Assembly: GCA_049324315.1 (NCBI GenBank)
Contig: JBMOKU010000035.1
Span: 1 to 64,000 of the forward strand
Direction of reading: 5' to 3'
Length of the DNA stretch: 64,000 nucleotides
Source: JBMOKU01 sp049324315
GTDB lineage: Bacteria > Bacillota > Clostridia > Peptostreptococcales > Thermotaleaceae
Shown: in pieces, positions 43,152 to 51,769 of the stretch
Layout of the letters: each line of letters begins with the position of its first letter
Numbering within the stretch: position 1 is the first letter of the stretch
Notes under the pieces: generated by a model
What the model was told of the DNA's origin: nothing
What the model saw: the letters and a program-made list of their open reading frames with translations, nothing else
Database searches by the model: none
Translations under genes and position numbers: made by a program

Positions 43152-43853
43152 GTGAAAAGCGTGGCACTCTATGCAATAGCAGACTTACATTTAAGCTTAA
43201 ATACAGATAAACCAATGCACGTCTTTGGAGAACAATGGTTCGAACATCATCATAAAATTGAAGCATTTTGGAGGGAAACCATTACAGAAGAGGATGTAAC
43301 GCTAATTCCAGGGGATATTTCTTGGGCAATGGGATTGGATGAAGCCATGGTTGACTTGACATGGATACACAAACTTCCCGGGAAAAAAGTACTGTTAAGG
43401 GGAAACCATGATTATTGGTGGGGTTCCATCAGTAAGATGAATCAATTGTTTGAAGATATATATTTTTTACAGAATAATTTCTTTCCCTATAAAAACTACG
43501 GAGTATGCGGAACGAGAGGCTGGATTTGTCCCAATGATTACAAATTCGACGAACAAGATGAAAAAGTATATAAACGGGAATTATTGAGATTAAGCTTATC
43601 CCTAGAAGCAGCAAAAAAAATGGGATATAAAGATCTTATTGTTATGACCCATTATCCACCTACGAACGATAAGCTCGAGGATTCCGGTTTTACAGAAATA
43701 TTTGAAAATGCCGGTGTGAAAAAAGTCATTTATGGTCATTTACATGGTGAAGATTCATTTAACGGTGCACTACAAGGCGTTCGAAACGGCGTGGCATATC
43801 AGTTGGTTTCCTGTGATTATCTGCATTTCAAGCCGATAAAAATACTAGAGTAA
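43152..43853 (+). CDS. Calcineurin-type metallophosphoesterase
   Basis: 233 residues from GTG 43152, which follows GGAG by 8 bases; a second GTG at 43161 (MALYAIADLHLS) with AGGTG upstream is equally likely. Metal-binding motifs are in order: DLHLS, GDISWAMG, RGNHDYWW, HYPPTND and GHLHGE. The substrate is unknown; cytosolic. The preceding 250-base gap is A-rich, with no gene seen. Confidence 0.93.
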   Translation: MKSVALYAIADLHLSLNTDKPMHVFGEQWFEHHHKIEAFWRETITEEDVTLIPGDISWAMGLDEAMVDLTWIHKLPGKKVLLRGNHDYWWGSISKMNQLFEDIYFLQNNFFPYKNYGVCGTRGWICPNDYKFDEQDEKVYKRELLRLSLSLEAAKKMGYKDLIVMTHYPPTNDKLEDSGFTEIFENAGVKKVIYGHLHGEDSFNGALQGVRNGVAYQLVSCDYLHFKPIKILE

Positions 43854-43993
43854 TAAGGATTTCCAAAATGAAGAACAGCATTGTATTGGAAGACAATGCT
43901 ACATAACCGCACATCACAGTTTATTGTCTTAGATAAGGAAGTGATGTAAAATAAAGATATGAACTGTATGAAGGCTAATAATCGAGGTGACAT

Positions 43994-44431
43994 ATGAAGA
44001 ATAGTAAAACAAATAAAACGACAAATGTAAGAGCATGTAGAAGATGTAAGGGCGCTGTTGAACTGTCCAGCTTATATGATTATTGTCCAGACTGTCTGCG
44101 TATTGTTGAAGATGTATTTACGAGAATTAAAGATTACCTTCATGAATACCCTGGAGCCACGGCTTTTGAAATTGAACTGGAGACAGGCATTCCCTATCAT
44201 GTGATCAATACCTTTGTGAGGGAAGGGCGACTGGTAGAAATAGAAAATATTGAATTTGTCAATATTGAATGCAAAGGCTGTGGACGCCTTCTTTTATCTG
44301 TTCATCATACCTATTGTCCTGATTGTAGAAAGAGAATGCAAGAAGAAATGGAAAATATAAAAAATGAGTTTCAAAGAAATAGCAGCGATAAAGCGAAAAT
44401 GCATTTAAAAATAACCAGAAAAGAAGATTAA
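43994..44431 (+). CDS. YvyF-like zinc-ribbon/helix-turn-helix protein
   Basis: 145 residues. An N-terminal C4 zinc ribbon (CRRCKGAV, CPDCL), a middle helix-turn-helix (AFEIELETGIPYHVINTFVREGRL) and a second C4 ribbon (CKGCGRLL, CPDCR), then a charged tail. The layout matches the flagellar-operon protein family of YvyF (TIGR03826). In Bacillus that gene lies by flgM; here no flagellar genes adjoin, so the link to motility is inference. ATCGAGGTG site before ATG. Confidence 0.8.
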   Translation: MKNSKTNKTTNVRACRRCKGAVELSSLYDYCPDCLRIVEDVFTRIKDYLHEYPGATAFEIELETGIPYHVINTFVREGRLVEIENIEFVNIECKGCGRLLLSVHHTYCPDCRKRMQEEMENIKNEFQRNSSDKAKMHLKITRKED

Positions 44432-44448
44432 AACCAAGAAGTAATCCG

Positions 44449-44482
44449 ACGGGGCTTTTGAGAAATCAATTGCCTCGTTTTT
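44449..44482 (+). terminator. Terminator after YvyF-like gene
   Basis: CGGGGC pairs with GCCTCG across an AATCAATT-containing loop and is followed by seven T. Confidence 0.75.
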
Positions 44483-44636
44483 TTATAGCACATAGGAAAT
44501 TATGAACGTTAAAAAGCAGCGGGTAACTTCATAATTTCCGTTATGTATTTCAAAAAGTTTTCCTTTGAATTTTTCAATGGAAGACTTTTTATATCTTTTA
44601 CATCGGTATTGCCACACGCAATATTTTGTAGTATTA

Positions 44637-44658
44637 TATACATACAGTATATTGTATA
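44637..44658. promoter_or_regulatory. Inverted repeat upstream of pflB
   Basis: TATACA (44637-44642) and TGTATA (44653-44658) form an inverted repeat in the 350-base gap before pflB. It is about 120 bases from the start codon and could be an operator or part of a promoter. The rest of the gap is AT-rich, with no gene seen. Confidence 0.35.
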
Positions 44659-44780
44659 CAATGAAAATAATTATCAAAATGTGATGATAGTCACTGTTTA
44701 ATTCAAGAAATGGATGTAAAATATGGTTAGAAATTAGAAAAAAGCATTTGCAAATCACGATAAATTGAGGAGTGAACGAT

Positions 44781-47009
44781 ATGAAAGCATGGGAGCATTT
44801 TAAAACAGGAAAATGGTGTGAAGAAATCGATGTGAGAGATTTTATTCAAAAGAACTACGAACCCTATCAAGGAGATGAATCGTTTCTAGCTTCTCCAACA
44901 GAAAAAACGCAAAGATTATGGGATGAAGTAAAAGCACTTTTTAAGAAAGAAACTGAGAAGAAAGGAACATTAGACGTGGATACCCATATCATATCCGATA
45001 TCACGTCCCACAATCCAGGATATATAGACAAGGATCTGGAGATAATTACAGGGCTGCAGACGGATATACCGTTAAAAAGAGCCATTATGCCTTATGGCGG
45101 TATTAAAATGGTTAAAGATGCCTGCGATGCCTATGGTTATGAACTGGACCCACGGATCAGTGAAACTTTCACCAAATATAGAAAAACCCACAATCAAGGT
45201 GTTTTTGATGCCTATACAAAAGAAATGAGATTAGCAAGAAAGACAGGCGTAATTACGGGACTGCCTGATGCTTATGGAAGAGGTAGGATCATAGGGGACT
45301 ATCGAAGGGTAGCTTTATACGGCGTAGAAAGACTGATTGAAGATAAAAAGCAGCAGTTGGCATCTTTAGATGTAGATTCAATGACGGAAGAAGTTATAAG
45401 ATTACGTGAAGAGATACAGGAACAGATGAAGGCATTAAATGAGTTGATCATCATGGCAAGAGGATATGGATTCGATATCACAAAGCCTGCAAAAGATGCA
45501 AAAGAAGCTATTCAATGGTTGTATTTTGGATATTTAGCTGCTGTCAAGGAACAAAACGGTGCAGCTATGAGCATTGGTCGGGTTTCTACTTTCTTAGATA
45601 TATATATGGAAAGAGACTTGAAAAATGGCGTTTATACGGAAGAAGTATTACAAGAAATGATGGATCATTTCATTATGAAGTTAAGAATGGTACGTTTTTT
45701 AAGAACGCCTGATTATAATGAATTATTCAGCGGCGACCCTACATGGGTTACAGAATGTATCGGAGGCATGGGCATAGATGGTCGCCCTCTTGTTACAAAG
45801 AATTCCTTTAGGATGCTTCATTCCTTGTACAATCTTGGTCCTGCTCCGGAGCCGAATTTAACGGTATTATGGTCAGTGAATCTGCCTGAGAATTTCAAAA
45901 AATATTGTGCCAAGGTATCAATTGATACATCGTCCATCCAGTATGAAAATGACGATTTGATGAGAGAATACTGGGGAGATGACTACGGCATTGCATGCTG
46001 CGTATCCGCTATGAGAATCGGAAAGCAAATGCAGTTCTTTGGTGCAAGAGCCAATCTTGCTAAGGCCTTATTGTATGCCATCAATGGCGGTAGAGATGAA
46101 AAAACCGGTGATCAAATTGCACCTAGGTTCGAATCCATTACATCAGAATATCTGGACTATGACGAAGTAATGGATAAATTTGATAAGCTGATGGATTGGC
46201 TGGCAAAGCTTTACGTCAACACATTAAATGTCATCCATTATATGCATGATAAATATGCTTATGAAAGAATAGAAATGGCGCTGCATGATAGAGATGTATT
46301 AAGAACAATGGCATGCGGTATCGCGGGACTGTCTTTGGTAACGGATTCGATTTCAGCCATAAAACATGCTAAGGTGAAAGTTATCAGGAATGAAGAAGGA
46401 TTGGCTGTTGATTACCATGTGGAAGGAGATTATCCTGCCTTTGGCAATGATGATGACAGAGCCGACGCTATTGCACAGGATATCGTGAAAAAGTTCATGG
46501 ATAAGATTAGAAAATGCAGCACCTACCGTAATGCTGTACCAACCATGAGTATCTTAACCATAACCTCCAATGTGGTTTATGGAAAGAAAACAGGAAATAC
46601 ACCGGATGGAAGAAAAGCCGGGGAGCCTTTTGCACCAGGGGCAAATCCAATGCATGGAAGAGACAAAAGGGGAGCAATTGCGTCTATGAATTCCGTTGCT
46701 AAGCTTCCATACGAACATAGTCAAGATGGTATTTCCTATACGTTTTCTATTATCCCTAAAGCACTGGGTAAAACGAAAGATAATCAAATTTTAAACCTGA
46801 AGGCACTGCTTGATGGATATTTTACACAATCAGGACATCATATCAATGTCAACGTTTTTGAAAAAGAGACATTGGTAGATGCCATGGAAAGACCGGAGGC
46901 ATATCCACAGCTTACGATCCGGGTTTCTGGATATGCAGTTAATTTTGTCAAATTAACGAGAGAACAGCAGATTGATGTGATTAACCGTACCTTCCATGAA
47001 GTAATATAA
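44781..47009 (+). CDS. pflB: Pyruvate formate-lyase
   Basis: 742 residues. ATG 44781 (MKAWEHFKTG) is preferred over GTG 44772, because GAGGAG sits 8 bases before it. It splits pyruvate with CoA into acetyl-CoA and formate by a glycyl radical mechanism. The catalytic Cys-Cys pair is in DYGIACCVSAM (about residue 404), and the glycyl radical loop RVSGYAV lies at about residue 717. GNTPDGRKAGEPFAPGANP is a typical PflB block and separates it from glycerol dehydratase homologues. pflA follows 17 bases downstream. Confidence 0.97.
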   Translation: MKAWEHFKTGKWCEEIDVRDFIQKNYEPYQGDESFLASPTEKTQRLWDEVKALFKKETEKKGTLDVDTHIISDITSHNPGYIDKDLEIITGLQTDIPLKRAIMPYGGIKMVKDACDAYGYELDPRISETFTKYRKTHNQGVFDAYTKEMRLARKTGVITGLPDAYGRGRIIGDYRRVALYGVERLIEDKKQQLASLDVDSMTEEVIRLREEIQEQMKALNELIIMARGYGFDITKPAKDAKEAIQWLYFGYLAAVKEQNGAAMSIGRVSTFLDIYMERDLKNGVYTEEVLQEMMDHFIMKLRMVRFLRTPDYNELFSGDPTWVTECIGGMGIDGRPLVTKNSFRMLHSLYNLGPAPEPNLTVLWSVNLPENFKKYCAKVSIDTSSIQYENDDLMREYWGDDYGIACCVSAMRIGKQMQFFGARANLAKALLYAINGGRDEKTGDQIAPRFESITSEYLDYDEVMDKFDKLMDWLAKLYVNTLNVIHYMHDKYAYERIEMALHDRDVLRTMACGIAGLSLVTDSISAIKHAKVKVIRNEEGLAVDYHVEGDYPAFGNDDDRADAIAQDIVKKFMDKIRKCSTYRNAVPTMSILTITSNVVYGKKTGNTPDGRKAGEPFAPGANPMHGRDKRGAIASMNSVAKLPYEHSQDGISYTFSIIPKALGKTKDNQILNLKALLDGYFTQSGHHINVNVFEKETLVDAMERPEAYPQLTIRVSGYAVNFVKLTREQQIDVINRTFHEVI

Positions 47010-47026
47010 GAATTGAGGTGATGGAT

Positions 47027-47767
47027 ATGCCGATCAAAGGTAGGGTTCATTCAATTGAAACCTGTGGAACAGTAGACGGACCGGGGATCAGGTATATCCT
47101 GTTCCTCGCCGGTTGTCCTCTACGATGCAAATACTGTCATAATTGTGACACCTGGAGCCGAAAAAACGGCTCATGGATGACTGTAGAGGAGATCATGGAA
47201 AATCTTCGAAAATATAAAAATTACTTTACTTTTTCCAATGGAGGCATTACTGTCTCTGGAGGAGAGCCAACCCTTCAATGGATTTTTCTAACGGAGCTTT
47301 TTAAACAGTGTAAGAACGAAGGGATACACACGTGTCTGGATACATCAGGCTACTGCGAAATAGAAAAGGGTGCACAATTTTTACCCTATACGGATCTTGT
47401 GCTTCTAGATATTAAGCAGATGGATGATGAGAAGCATAAGGCGCTGACTGGTGTAAGCAATGAGAAAATCCTGGCGTTTGCCCAATATCTATCGGATAAG
47501 GACATCCCTGTATGGTTGAGATACGTTTTGGTTCCGGGCTATACGGATGACAGAAAAGATATTGAAGCGCTGTGCGGATTTATTAAAACATTGAAAAATA
47601 TAAAAAAGGTTGAGATTTTGCCATATCACCAATTGGGAGTTCACAAGTGGGAAGAACAAGGTCTTACCTACCAACTCAAAGATGTAGACCCCCCATCACA
47701 AGAACAAATGGACGAAGTGATGGCAATTTTTAAAGCCTATGAAATAAAAATTGACGAACTCCTGTGA
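47027..47767 (+). CDS. pflA: Pyruvate formate-lyase activating enzyme
   Basis: A radical SAM enzyme (246 residues from ATG 47027, which has the best spacing to TGAGG) that installs the glycyl radical on PflB. Cluster motif CPLRCKYCHN (CxxxCxxC, about 29-38), preceded by TCGTVDGPGIRYILFLAGC. SAM-binding GGEPTLQ and the LDIKQMDDEKH block are typical. It lacks the extra ferredoxin clusters of glycyl-radical activases for diol dehydratases. In operon with pflB. Confidence 0.97.
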   Translation: MPIKGRVHSIETCGTVDGPGIRYILFLAGCPLRCKYCHNCDTWSRKNGSWMTVEEIMENLRKYKNYFTFSNGGITVSGGEPTLQWIFLTELFKQCKNEGIHTCLDTSGYCEIEKGAQFLPYTDLVLLDIKQMDDEKHKALTGVSNEKILAFAQYLSDKDIPVWLRYVLVPGYTDDRKDIEALCGFIKTLKNIKKVEILPYHQLGVHKWEEQGLTYQLKDVDPPSQEQMDEVMAIFKAYEIKIDELL

Positions 47768-47783
47768 AATACAGGAGTTTTTG
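47757..47783 (+). terminator. Terminator of the pflB-pflA operon
   Basis: AACTCCTGT (47757-47765), loop GAAAT, ACAGGAGTT (47771-47779), then TTTG. The stop codon lies in the left arm. Confidence 0.88.
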
Positions 47784-47840
47784 TATTATAATAAGAATGC
47801 TATATAAATAACATATAAGTATATTAAAGTCGGTTACAAA

Positions 47841-47880
47841 GTAGGGGTGGCTGCCTACAGCCACCCGTGAAACAATGAAA
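47841..47880. repeat. GTAGGGGTGGCTG hairpin repeat (family B copy 2)
   Basis: GTAGGGGTGGCTG-CCTA-CAGCCACCC followed by GTGAAACAATGAAA. Same hairpin as at 57131. Confidence 0.85.
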
Positions 47881-47903
47881 TATTAAAAGGAGCATAATAT
47901 CCA

Positions 47904-48467
47904 ATGGACTATAAACATATTTATCAAACGGCTTATTTACATATGGGAGAAAGGGTTACAGAAGAGGACTGCGGACTGTTGTGCGGAAGCCACTGCTGTA
48001 GAAATCGTACGGAAGATGGGGAAGAGATCGGCATCTATCTGATGCCCTATGAATACGAAAGTGTATTTAGAGGCACAAAGCTAGAGGAAAGATTTCGCTT
48101 TGAAAAACACAGCAGCAAAGTTTATTACATACCTCCTAAGGTAAAGTTTTTATATTACTTCCATTGTAACAAGGAGGAGGGCTGCATACGAGATGTAAGA
48201 CCTATCCAATGCAGAACATACCCATTCGAGCCCCATCTGGAAGGCAAACGGCTGCAGCTAGTGGTTGAAAAACAGCAAATACACGGCTGTCCTTTATTGG
48301 ACAGATTGGAAGATGTAAGAGAAGCCTTTGTTGAAGGTGTGATGCTGGGATGGCAGGCACTTTTGCAAATCCCTGAGGTAAAATCTCTTATCCAATATGA
48401 CAGTGAAATCCGGAAAAAGGAGAACAATATACGATTGGTTGCCAAGGAGATCATGATAGAAGGATAA
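47904..48467 (+). CDS. YkgJ-like cysteine-cluster protein
   Basis: 187 residues. The cysteine pattern CGLLCGSHCC (about 23-32), HCNKEEGC, RPIQCRTYPF and HGCPLL resembles the YkgJ family, whose members have a metal or Fe-S centre of unknown role. The R-x-x-x-C-R-x-Y-P-F signature is the best family mark. Cytosolic. AAAAGGAGC site before ATG. Function not established. Confidence 0.78.
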   Translation: MDYKHIYQTAYLHMGERVTEEDCGLLCGSHCCRNRTEDGEEIGIYLMPYEYESVFRGTKLEERFRFEKHSSKVYYIPPKVKFLYYFHCNKEEGCIRDVRPIQCRTYPFEPHLEGKRLQLVVEKQQIHGCPLLDRLEDVREAFVEGVMLGWQALLQIPEVKSLIQYDSEIRKKENNIRLVAKEIMIEG

Positions 48468-48558
48468 TTTAACATAGTTTTAATATGACGTTAATTTGCC
48501 CTTTAAATCCATGGAGTAACATGGTAGATGGATGACGATAATAAGTAGGGGGTAAATC

Positions 48559-49134
48559 ATGCTGGGTTTGAATATTTGTATTGATATTGACGGAACTTTA
48601 ACTGATCCATACTATTGGATTGATGAAGCAAATAAATACTTTCAAAAATCGGTACGTCCTGAACATGTAACGGCCTATGAAATACACAAGGTACTGAATG
48701 TATCACCAGAGGAATACATCGAATTCTATGAAATGTATGGTGAAAGAATCCACGGTGCTGCTATTATAAGGGAGCATGTCAAAGAAGTCCTAGATAATTT
48801 CCGTAAAAGGCATAACTTATATTATGTGACTGCCAGGGAAGCAAAGATGGATAAAGTATCGAAGGAATGGATCCAAAAGCATCAGCTTCCCTGTGATGGA
48901 CTGTTCCTATTGGGCAGTCATTATAAAGTAGATAAAGCGTTGGAACTACAATGCGATGTCTTTCTTGAGGATAACTATCAAAATGCCCTGCAATTGGCTC
49001 AAGCGGGCTTCCAGGTACTACTTTTAGACACCTACTATAATAGATATCCATTGCCGAATGGCGTTGTAAGGGTAAATAACTGGTTGGAAATACAGAAAAT
49101 TATAGAAAACCTTTCATTGGAAAGGTCGGCATAA
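48559..49134 (+). CDS. HAD 5'-nucleotidase-like protein (NT5C type)
   Basis: 191 residues. The N-terminal motif NICIDIDGTLTDPYYWIDEAN (DxDGT) and the layout of the C1 cap (HVTAYEIHKVLNV) and later LYYVTAREAK (motif II) and CDVFLEDNYQNALQLA (motif IV) match the 5'(3')-deoxyribonucleotidase group. It probably removes phosphate from nucleoside monophosphates. Specificity is not visible. Terminator immediately after. Confidence 0.85.
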   Translation: MLGLNICIDIDGTLTDPYYWIDEANKYFQKSVRPEHVTAYEIHKVLNVSPEEYIEFYEMYGERIHGAAIIREHVKEVLDNFRKRHNLYYVTAREAKMDKVSKEWIQKHQLPCDGLFLLGSHYKVDKALELQCDVFLEDNYQNALQLAQAGFQVLLLDTYYNRYPLPNGVVRVNNWLEIQKIIENLSLERSA

Positions 49135-49164
49135 AACAAAGTGGTGAATACCCTTTGTTTTTTT
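49134..49164 (+). terminator. Terminator after nucleotidase gene
   Basis: AAACAAAG (49134-49141) pairs with CTTTGTTT (49153-49160), with T run. Confidence 0.85.
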
Positions 49165-49202
49165 CATGGATAAAAGGTAAAATAGTGGTGGAGGTGAAAC
49201 GA

Positions 49203-49529
49203 ATGCCACAAATTAAAGTTAGGGGCTTAGAAATTGAAAAAGTGAAAGGGATTAGTAAAGAACTGGTGGATTGTCTTGAAGAGATCATTGAATGTCCAAG
49301 AGATTATTTCACCATAGAATGTATTCCTTCTATCTATATTATGGACGGTAAAACAGTGGAGAATTTCCCACTGATTGAAGTTGCTTGGTTTGATAGGGGA
49401 CAAGAAATCCAAGATGGGGCTGCAGAAGCAATTACCCAGATTATTCAAGGAATTGGTTATGAAAATGTAGAAATATTCTTTACCGTACTGGAGAAAAATA
49501 AATACTACGAAAACGGAAAGCATTTTTAG
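49203..49529 (+). CDS. DUF1904 family protein
   Basis: 108 residues from ATG 49203 after GGAGGTG; the frame opens at 49155 inside the terminator, so the later start is preferred. Recognisable DUF1904 features: PQIKVRGLEIEKVKGISKELVDCLEEIIECPRDYFTIE, then PLIEVAWFDRGQEIQDGAAEAI and NVEIFFTVL. The fold is thought to be tautomerase-like. The starting Met-Pro could supply a catalytic proline as in tautomerases (inference). Confidence 0.85.
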   Translation: MPQIKVRGLEIEKVKGISKELVDCLEEIIECPRDYFTIECIPSIYIMDGKTVENFPLIEVAWFDRGQEIQDGAAEAITQIIQGIGYENVEIFFTVLEKNKYYENGKHF

Positions 49530-49589
49530 TGATTGAGATTTAATAATTCAGTACATACCTGCTAGTGTACATGAAATTAGGTGTTGAAT

Positions 49590-50144
49590 ATGACATATAG
49601 AATTCAGGAAAGTGTTTTTGATAAATTTTTCAAAAACAGAGAATCCTTGATTATTCAATTTAAGAATGGTGATATAACGAAAAAAGAGTTTATTGAGGAG
49701 CACTATGCTTTTATACAAAGATTAAACTTGAAACCCTTTAAATACCGGATAGACTCCTTTGAAAAGGGAATATATAACTACCAGTATTACAATATGCTGG
49801 CCAAATACAGCTATATGAAATCAAAGGATGAAAAGCTTCAGCGGAAGCATCCTATGCTTGCCAAAAGATTTGCAGAGGATGCAGATTATTACTATAATCA
49901 AAAAGACAAGTCAACGATGAAGCTATTAGAATTCTTAGATTTCCAAAATGTTGAAGCATACTTTGTCAAAGTGAAATCTCCCTTATTAAAGGATAAATTA
50001 TTTGAAATTGTTCTAATGGATTATGAGAATGTGATTTTCCATTCAAAGAGTACTTGGCTGCTGGAACGGCTGAGAGAAGAGAACGTCTTCATAGAAGGAA
50101 AGAAAAGATCATTGATTGATACCTACATCAATACAAAATACTGA
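49590..50144 (+). CDS. Hypothetical protein (184 aa)
   Basis: Starts at ATG 49590 (MTYRIQESVFDKFF) with TAGGTG upstream. A soluble, charged, mostly helical first half (ESLIIQFKNGDITKKEFIEEHYAFIQRL; many Tyr and Lys) and a beta-type second part (FLDFQNVEAYFVKVKSPLLKDKLFEIVLMDYENVIFHS). It resembles uncharacterised proteins conserved in Clostridia, but I cannot name the family with confidence. Terminator follows. Confidence 0.72.
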   Translation: MTYRIQESVFDKFFKNRESLIIQFKNGDITKKEFIEEHYAFIQRLNLKPFKYRIDSFEKGIYNYQYYNMLAKYSYMKSKDEKLQRKHPMLAKRFAEDADYYYNQKDKSTMKLLEFLDFQNVEAYFVKVKSPLLKDKLFEIVLMDYENVIFHSKSTWLLERLREENVFIEGKKRSLIDTYINTKY

Positions 50145-50158
50145 CCATATATTTTCTA

Positions 50159-50189
50159 CAGTCCATTCTTCAGGGTGGATTGTTTTTTC
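50159..50189 (+). terminator. Terminator after the 184-aa hypothetical gene
   Basis: CAGTCCATTC (50159-50168), loop TTCA, GGGTGGATTG (50173-50182) with G-T pairs, then six T. Confidence 0.8.
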
Positions 50190-50197
50190 TGTATTGA

Positions 50198-50362
50198 TTA
50201 CACAACAATGTCATTGCCCGAAAAGAGTATAGGGGACAAGAAATCGGTCAAGAATTAATCCATCGAATTATTTATCATTGTCTCAAAGTAATGTTTATTT
50301 TGAGGGGAGATAATAGCTGTAAGAATATTCACTTAAGCATTGAAAAAATTTTCCAATCGTAA
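50198..50362 (+). pseudogene. Remnant of a GNAT acetyltransferase gene
   Basis: An open stretch of 54 codons without a start codon reads LHNNVIARKEYRGQEIGQEL, then IHRII. This is GNAT motif A (RxxGxG in decayed form), followed by a GDNSCKNIHLSIEKIFQ segment and a stop. The N-terminal half of the fold is absent, and the stretch begins right after a terminator. It is probably the decayed C-terminal part of an acetyltransferase gene. Rest of the 276-base gap: nothing seen. Confidence 0.6.
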
Positions 50363-50419
50363 TACAATGGAGATATCCTTCCATATTGGCAGCACAACGA
50401 ATTACAAAGGAGGCATCCT

Positions 50420-51226
50420 ATGAACTGGTTAGACAAACTTGAAAGAAAATACGGACATCTTGCTATCCGTGAACTCATGAAATATATTGTTATGTTTAAT
50501 GGGTTAACTTTTGCTTTTATGTATTTCGATACAACAGGAAGCATTTTTCGTATGTTGATCCTTGATCCAGCATTGGTGATGAAGGGGCAAATCTGGAGAT
50601 TGATTACATTTGTTTTTATTCCCCCTGAGGCTTCATTGCTATGGATTGTTTTTGTTTTATATTTTTATTATATGGTAGGTTCTGCATTAGAACATGAATG
50701 GGGAAGTTTTCGATTCAATATATATTATCTGCTGGGAATGCTTGGGACTATCATCGGGGCATTTGTAGCGGGTGGGGGTACTACAGGCTTCTATTTAAAT
50801 CTTTCGCTGTTTTTAGCTTTTGCAAGGCTGTATCCTGATTTTCAACTGCTGCTTTTCTTTATCCTACCGGTTAAGGTAAAGTATTTGGCTTGGCTGAACT
50901 GGGCTTTTATAGGATATACAGTGATTACACAGCCCGTCATCTTTAAGGTGGCCGCCATTGTCTCCATTATTAACTATTTTGTTTTCTTTGGTCGAGATAT
51001 TTTTCATGGAGCGAAATCAAACCGAAGGGCTTACCAGAATAAAAGAAAATTCCACGCAAAAATACCAAAGGATCATACCATTCATCGATGCACCGTATGC
51101 GGCATTACCGAGAAAGATGATCCTAAAATGGAATTCCGATATTGTTCAAAATGCGACGGTGACTACGAATATTGTATGGATCATTTAAAAGATCATGCCC
51201 ATATTTCAAAAATTGGTGAAGCATAG
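50420..51226 (+). CDS. Rhomboid-fold membrane protein, probably inactive, with C-terminal zinc ribbon
   Basis: 268 residues. Five to six membrane helices between about 20 and 190 show the rhomboid-like pattern LVMKGQIWRLITFVFIPPE, YYMVGSALEHEWGSFRFNIYYL and GTIIGAFVAGG. The catalytic GxSG serine is missing (the region reads GGGTTGFYLNLSLFLAFARLYP), and no clear catalytic His follows, so protease activity is unlikely. The cytosolic tail (about 215-265) has CTVCG and CSKC zinc-ribbon pairs plus a C/H-rich end. Possibly an adaptor or chaperone for membrane proteins. AAAGGAGG site before ATG. Confidence 0.8.
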   Translation: MNWLDKLERKYGHLAIRELMKYIVMFNGLTFAFMYFDTTGSIFRMLILDPALVMKGQIWRLITFVFIPPEASLLWIVFVLYFYYMVGSALEHEWGSFRFNIYYLLGMLGTIIGAFVAGGGTTGFYLNLSLFLAFARLYPDFQLLLFFILPVKVKYLAWLNWAFIGYTVITQPVIFKVAAIVSIINYFVFFGRDIFHGAKSNRRAYQNKRKFHAKIPKDHTIHRCTVCGITEKDDPKMEFRYCSKCDGDYEYCMDHLKDHAHISKIGEA

Positions 51227-51304
51227 GTGGAGAACACCATGACGAAAAAACTTTAAAGATATAGCAGGTGAATGCTTTTAGCAGCACAGCATTTCAGTTC
51301 TTCA

Positions 51305-51343
51305 AAAAAGCCTATACAACTTTATTGGTTGTATAGGCTTTTT
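51305..51343 (+). terminator. Terminator in the gap after the rhomboid-like gene
   Basis: A 14-16-bp stem, AAAAGCCTATACAAC with its complement GTTGTATAGGCTTTT, around TTTATTG, followed by a T run. It can work on both strands and also closes the small minus-strand gene at 51356. Confidence 0.9.
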
Positions 51344-51355
51344 GTAGGTGTATAT

Positions 51356-51541
51356 CTATACCGTAATATCCAGGCTCCCTATATCATCATTGATGCAATC
51401 ACTGCAAAATTTAGCGCTGCCATGCTTACTTTTCCCATCTTTCTGATGCATTGCTTTTCTATCTTCTCGAATAACATTACCGAGGTGGCCATTGACATCG
51501 TAAGCTTTTAAAGAGTCATTTAATTTTATATTATATCGCAT
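51356..51541 (-). CDS. Small hypothetical protein (61 aa)
   Basis: A 61-residue frame, MRYNIKLNDSLKAYDVNGHL to the end SLDITV, inside a 540-base gap between plus-strand genes. AAAAGGAGG lies 7 bases before the ATG, one of the strongest ribosome sites in the window, and a terminator follows. The middle is basic (IREDRKAMHQKDGKSKHG) and there is a CSDC pair. The remaining gap (51542-51769) is AT-rich with nothing seen. No family recognised. Confidence 0.6.
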   Translation of the reverse strand: MRYNIKLNDSLKAYDVNGHLGNVIREDRKAMHQKDGKSKHGSAKFCSDCINDDIGSLDITV

Positions 51542-51769
51542 AAAAAATCCTCCTTTTAAGAAGCTATATTTAGTATATGCAGCTTAAAGAAAGAAATACA
51601 AAAAGAGGATTTCAATAGATTACATGAAATAAGCGGATGGTATATAGTGATCTAAAGAAATGACAGATGAAAAAGGGTATTCTAAAAAAACATTGGGTAA
51701 AATATTAGCGTGAGAAAGACTGAAAAGGAAAAAATGGAAAACGAGTTATGCCATGAAAGGATGTAAGAT

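Noticed and set aside
44483..44758. 91-codon minus-strand frame before pflB
   Set aside because: Random-looking composition, and it overlaps the terminator and the probable pfl control region.
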